Source of the DNA: Ariolimax columbianus
Taxonomy: Eukaryota > Mollusca > Gastropoda > Stylommatophora > Arionidae
Length of the DNA: 64,000 nucleotides
NCBI GenBank assembly: GCA_036924085.1
Contig: JAVGWX010000011.1
Coordinates: forward strand, 26,591,976-26,655,975
Direction of reading: 5' to 3'
Position 1 is the stretch's first letter. Every line of letters starts with the position of its first letter. Position numbers and translations under genes: made by a program. Shown here piece by piece: positions 38,801-44,800 of this stretch. A model generated the notes under the pieces. The model was not told the DNA's origin. It did not search any database and was given only the letters and a program-made list of their open reading frames with translations.

Positions 38801-41800
38801 TGGCGGTTTTGAGGTAAGGTGTTCGCCTCGAGTGCAGGAGGTCGCGAATTCGAATCATTGTGGAGACCATGATTTTTGTTCACGTGGATTTTCTGGTAAA
38901 AATTCACCCTGGTCTCTGGGTAGTGAGATCGGACTCCTAACGGTGTCGAGCACGTTAAACATACCTTGGCAGTTAGAATCGAAAAGAGTAGGCTTAACGG
39001 CCACTGCCTGGACAAAAATTCTAGTTAAAAATCTGCCCAAGTTATTTGTATCTTTCCCCAGGCATAGTGTGCCACAGGAAGTTGTAAAATACCTATTACG
39101 TATAGTCGAAGCATTTGGCTACCTGACAACAGATGTTAATATATCTGTTTGAATACCAGGGCAAATCGTGGTCTTCAGACCACAATAGACTGAGGTACCA
39201 CCTATTCAATAAATTGAAGATAGGTGGCACTGACGAATGCACGTGCGGTACCAGGATAATGACCGCTGAACATTTGCTGCAAAATTGCCTGACATACGAG
39301 GATCAGAGAAAGCAGATGTGGCCATCACCAGTGGCAACACTAGACAAGCTCTATGGCAGTGTCGACAGCCTCAGGATGACCGCTGCTTTTTTCGAAAAAA
39401 TAAAGGTTGATGTCTGACGAAGAAGAAGAAGAATACCAGGATTCCAAGTATTCCATTGTTTTTATTAAACCGTACAAGACGGAATTCTGAACTCTCTACA
39501 ATCAAATTAGCAGTATGTTCAGAAAGTTTATATACAATAAACCGACGACCATGGAGCTGTCACCGTACCGCGGCTGTGCAAATTTGTTCTGTCATAATTT
39601 TGCGGCCATGGTATGGTAAGTAACAGCAATTTTATTTAACATCTTTACAAGAGTGCGGACCAGAAATATTTTGGTTCTTATTTTTCTCAGAGTGTTGACA
39701 TGTAACTGTTAGCTTGACTAGAGCTTTCTGAATTCTTCTTCTCAGATAACATTGAGGTTTCATATCTCAAGAAGCTGACAAAAGATGACCTGTACAGGTT
39801 TTACAAGGTAAGTAACTGCTGCTGTTTGAGCTGCCTTATTTAAAATGTCTTAAAACAAATAAGCTGGGTGGTCTCGAGGTAAGACGTTGGCCTCGGGTGC
39901 TGGAGGTTGCGGGTTCACATCATGGTGGAGACCGGGATTTTTTTCCTGTGAACTTTCTGGTATTCCCCCTGATCTCTTGGTAGTAGAGACCGGACATCCA
40001 CGTGCAGTGTTGTGCACGTTCAAAATTCCTCGGCAGTTAGAAACCAAAAAAAGTAGAATTAACAGCCGCTGCCCCGGAAAGAATCAAAATTATGTTAAAA
40101 ATCTACCTAATCTATTACGATGTCCTCATCAGTGCTTCGGAGTTCGTGCAATGTGCTGAGGGTTGTTCAAAAATATGGAGAAGAACAGATCACTTATGGG
40201 TTAGCAGACGGAGTGGGCTAGTGGTTAAATGACACGCATCACAACCCAAAGGTGCTCAGTTTGATCCCCATCACAGCACTGGCCATTACCCCAGGAAAGC
40301 AAATCCTTACAAAATGCAGGAGGAAGCAGACCCTTACATAAAATGCATGCTGAAGTCGGATGCTCTGGGCCAACAGGCACAGAGTAAAAACCACACCGCA
40401 GCGCACACCGCCTTGGAATTAAAGAAATAAGACGAACGCACACACAAAAATTATGGGTTAAACCGTATGCAGTGACGTTGATTCTTCAATTTAAACTAAA
40501 ACAAGTAAACAAAATGAACAAAGAAATCACAGGCATCACACCTCTATCTTATAGAGCAGTATTCTTCAACCTGGGCGCAACCACTCACTAGTGGGGGGTT
40601 TTAACTTTCACGTGGGCGGTAGAAGAATAATTACATGCTGTATTCAAAACATACAAAATATACAGACTCGATGAACGCTCACGGAATTTCGTTCAATTTA
40701 GATTTTAGTGAGGAAAATTTACCCTCACGAAAGTTATAAAAGTGGCCGCCAAGTTTGCAAAAGTTGAAAAGCGCTGCTACAGAGAGACACTAAGACATCG
40801 GTACAAGTAGAAAAGTACAAGAACATGGTTGCACATTTAATGAAGACCAGATTAAAGAACTCTCCGCCCATTATCTAGAGAACTGGACCTCATGTGTGTG
40901 GTAGACATCATTTTGTTTTTAAACCAGGGCGAACAAGAAGCAGCAACAATGGGAATGACCACCATTTTGTTAATTTTTTTATAATAGTAATAAAAGTTGC
41001 CCAGCGCAACCAAAGATGGTGACAGCATTGGACTATTGCTGTGAAATGTGTTCTCCTGTGTCTGTAAAAACCAATCCTGGAACGGCACACCCTGTGAAAT
41101 GTGTTCTCCTGTGTCTGTAAAAACCAATCCTGGAACGGCACACCCTGTGAAATGTGTTCTCCTGTGTCTGTAAAAACCAATCCTGGAACGGCACACCCTG
41201 TGAAATGTGTTCTCCTGTGTCTGTAAAAACCAATCCTGGAACGGCACACCCTGTGAAATGTGTTCTCCTGTGTCTGTAAAAACCAATCCTGGAACGGCAC
41301 ACCCTGTGAAATGTGTTCTCCTGTGTCTGTAAAAACCAATCCTGGAACGGCACACCCTGTGAAATGTGTTCTCCTGTGTCTGTAAAAACCAATCCTGGAA
41401 CGGCACACCCTGTGAAATGTGTTCTCCTGTGTCTGTAAAAACCAATCCTGGAACGGCACACCCTGTGAAATGTGTTCTCCTGTGTCTGTAAAAACCAATC
41501 CTGGAACGGCACACCCTGTGAAATGTGTTCTCCTGTGTCTGTAAAAACCAATCCTGGAACGGCACACCCTGTGAAATGTGTTCTCCTGTGTCTGTAAAAA
41601 CCAATCCTGGAACGGCACACCCTGTGAAATGTGTTCTCCTGTGTCTGTAAAAACCAATCCTGGAACGGCACACCCTGTGAAATGTGTTCTCCTGTGTCTG
41701 TAAAAACCAATCCTGGAACGGCACACCCTGTGAAATTGTTGTAAGTATTGTTTTTTCTGAGCAGCATACTTTCGCTGAGCCTCCACGATGGCTGTAGTCT

Positions 41801-44800
41801 CTGAAATCTGCCTCCAGTGATACTAGCTCTCCAGGGGGTACGTTCTTGTGCAAGCATCTCCCAAGAGGGGACTTTAATATTGAAGCATTTCAAAGACACT
41901 TTCAAGGAGTCTCTGTAGAGTTTATTCTACCTTACTGCCTGTTCACCGTATAACAACTGCTTGTGGGTGCTCTCATCTGGCATGCAAACATGTCCCGTCC
42001 ATCTTAGCTGACCCAATTTTAGAAGTGTATTGATGCTCAACATGTTAGTATTGCTAAGAATTTCAGAGTTAGGCAGATTGTCCTGTCACCTGATCCTGGG
42101 CAGCCTACGCAGACAGCTTAATTTTTTTTTCTTTTCCGTTCACCTTATTTCTCCATTCCCCAAGTCGGTGTGCGTTGCACTATGTTTTTATTCTGTGCCT
42201 GTCAACCCAGTGCATCCATCTTTGGTATGCATATTATGTAAAGCTCTGCTTCCTCCTGCTTTTTCTAAGGGTTTGCTTCACCGGGATAAAAAGCCAGTCT
42301 TATGATTCGGAAGCAAACCCAATACCTTCGGATTGTGAGCTGTTTCACTTAACCACTAGACCATGCCGTCCAATATAGCTCAAGTGAAAACGATTGAGCT
42401 GTCTGGCATGTCTGCTGTACACTGTCCATGTCTCACAGACATACAGCAGAGTGGATAAATCCCCACTCCTATCTTGTTGGCGACACTGAAGCCTTGTCAG
42501 TTCCAGACGTGTGCATGTAGCCTCCCAAACATTAGAGTAAGAAGGTTTGTATTTTTGTGTAGGACTTACTCCATCCCATGATTTCCATGCTACCCATTGC
42601 AATGAAAGCTCCCATTACTACCATCTGTCTTCAGGATAAGATTGCACTAGATGCCCCAGAACGTCACAAGCTGTCAGTCCACGTGATATCAGATGTGCCA
42701 CAGGTAAACTCAGGAGGTGATGGCAGCAGAGAGGCTGAAGAATCAGAGGTTCCTGAGACGGGAGACAGAGATGGATTCCAGCCTGTTCCACCTCTTCCCC
42801 TGGTATGTCTTGTTGTTTGTTTTTAGTCTGCCATTTTGTTCAACCCATTGTTTTTCTTCATTGTTAGTTTGCATATTCCTTGGAAAAGACTTCATCATTT
42901 GCTTGTGAGCTTAACCATTTATAGCCCAGCCTCATTGAGGCAATTTGTACCCGAAAGTCTAGGACGTGGAAAATAACTCTGTATTTTTACATACTGACTT
43001 CAGTAAAAAAAATTACTGGTAGCCAGGGTTCAAAAGGGTTCATATTAACTTAACTTAACGTCTTTATACTGGTTTAGAAGACCCTGCAGAGTCTGTATAC
43101 AACCAGTCACACTTACATCACCTTGCTCTAAAAGCTATGCGCATCCAGTTTATTCTTAAATGCATTAACTGTGCCTGCCTCCACTACCTCCCCTGGCAAT
43201 GCATTCCAAGCAGACACCACTCTCTGACTAAAAAAATATTTCCTAATATCTAACCTGGACCTCTCTTTAGTCAGCTTGTAGCTATGCCCTCGTGTTATTG
43301 TAGGTGGCTGTATTTTAAAAAACCTGTATTAAGTCACCACGAATTCTTCTCTCTTCGAGACACTGTAGGTCGGTTTTTCTGAGTCGTTCCTCATAACTGT
43401 AATTCTGGAATCCCACTATCATCTTTGTCACTCTTTTTTGTATTCTTTCTAGCATGTTTATGTCCCCTCTATGATAAGAACTCCACACCTGTACACAGTA
43501 CTCCAATCTAGGTCTAACTAAAGCTTTATACAGTTTGACGATCATTTCCTTGCATCTATGTTTAATATTTCTTTTTATCATACCTAACATTGCATTTGCC
43601 TTTTTCACTGCTACCTTAACTTGCTCACTCACCTTTCCTGTATGATTTATTATAACCCCTAGGTCCCTTTCTTTATCTATTTTTCTAATATTGTTTTCTC
43701 CCATTCTGTAATTATGTTCCATATTGGATCTACTCATGTGGATGACTGAATCATTTATATATATCAAGAACAAAATTGGTCTCAAAACCGAGCCCTGTGG
43801 CACACCACTTTTCACTTCACACCACTCAGAGTACTCCTTATTTATGCCCACCCTCTGCCGTTAACCAATTTTCAATCCATTTGGCAACTTCCCCACCTAT
43901 TCCATGTGATATTAACTTTCGAAATAATCTTTGATGAGGTACTCTATCAAAGGCCTTTGCAAAGTCAAGATAAATAACATCCACTGGCTCCCCTTTATCT
44001 ATGATTTTAGTAACCTCCTCCATGAATTCTAATAGATTTGTTAAGCATGATCTCCCTCTAGTAAACCCATGCTGACTATTTCTAATTAGATTAAATTTGT
44101 CTAAATGCATTACAATGTTTTCTTTGATTATTGACTCTAACAATTTACAGACTATGCTCGTTAAACTCACCGGTCTATAATTTGCTGGATCTGATTTTTT
44201 GCCTTTTTTGAATAAGGGGATCACTCCTGCATCTTTCCAATCCCGTGGAACAATCCCTTTTGTAAGTGATTGAGAACATAATATAGCCAATGGTTTTGCT
44301 AGTTGGTCTCTAATTTCATACAGCAATTTTGGATGAATACCATCTTGACCTGGACATTTATTCACTTTCAACCCCTCCAATTTTTTAAAAACCATTTCCT
44401 CTGTAATACAGATTGATCTTAATCCCGCTGTATCCATGTCTCTTTGAAAAATATCTATAGGCTCTGGGATCTTGGAGCAGTCTTCTTTTGTGAAGACTGT
44501 GCCAAAGTACTGATTGAGCAGATTAGCTGCCTCCCTATTCTCACTTATTATTTTCCCTGTACTGTCTATGAGAGGGCCTACTTTGTCTTTCGTTCTTTGT
44601 TTATTTCTAACATAAGAGAAGAAGCTTTTACTGTCAGTCTTGATCCTCTGAGCAAGTTTTTTTTCAAAGTCTATTTTTGCTGTTTTATTAACTTTCTGAG
44701 ATATGTTCTGCTTGTCCAAATATTTTAAATATGTTTCTTTTGATTTACCTGCCTCTATAAATTTTGTCCATGCTTTATTTTTTGCTCTTCTACATTTCAC

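Larger units (their letters stand above)
37828..39622 (+). mobile_element. MITE-1 shattered by nested insertions
   Basis: Left TTAACCGTTA at 37828, body at 37890-38005 and 38640-38800, right end near 39622 (TTTTGCGGCCATGGTATGGT). The gaps hold a LINE piece (38010-38485), SINE-2 (38801-39065) and an RNase H LINE (39161-39430). Confidence 0.65.
40980..42600 (-). mobile_element. Zinc-finger-ended LINE, antisense
   Basis: The minus strand holds the connector ([20 protein letters not shown] at 42390-42580), the 3' end near 41740-42060 and the finger region. It is interrupted by SINE-1 (42135-42378), whose insertion point can be read from the uninterrupted relative at 13980-14030. The finger segment is amplified (next entry). 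Confidence 0.82.

Noticed and set aside
40852..41905. Three overlapping minus-strand ORFs of about 290-333 codons
   Set aside because: All three are the same 53-bp LINE-derived array read in different frames.
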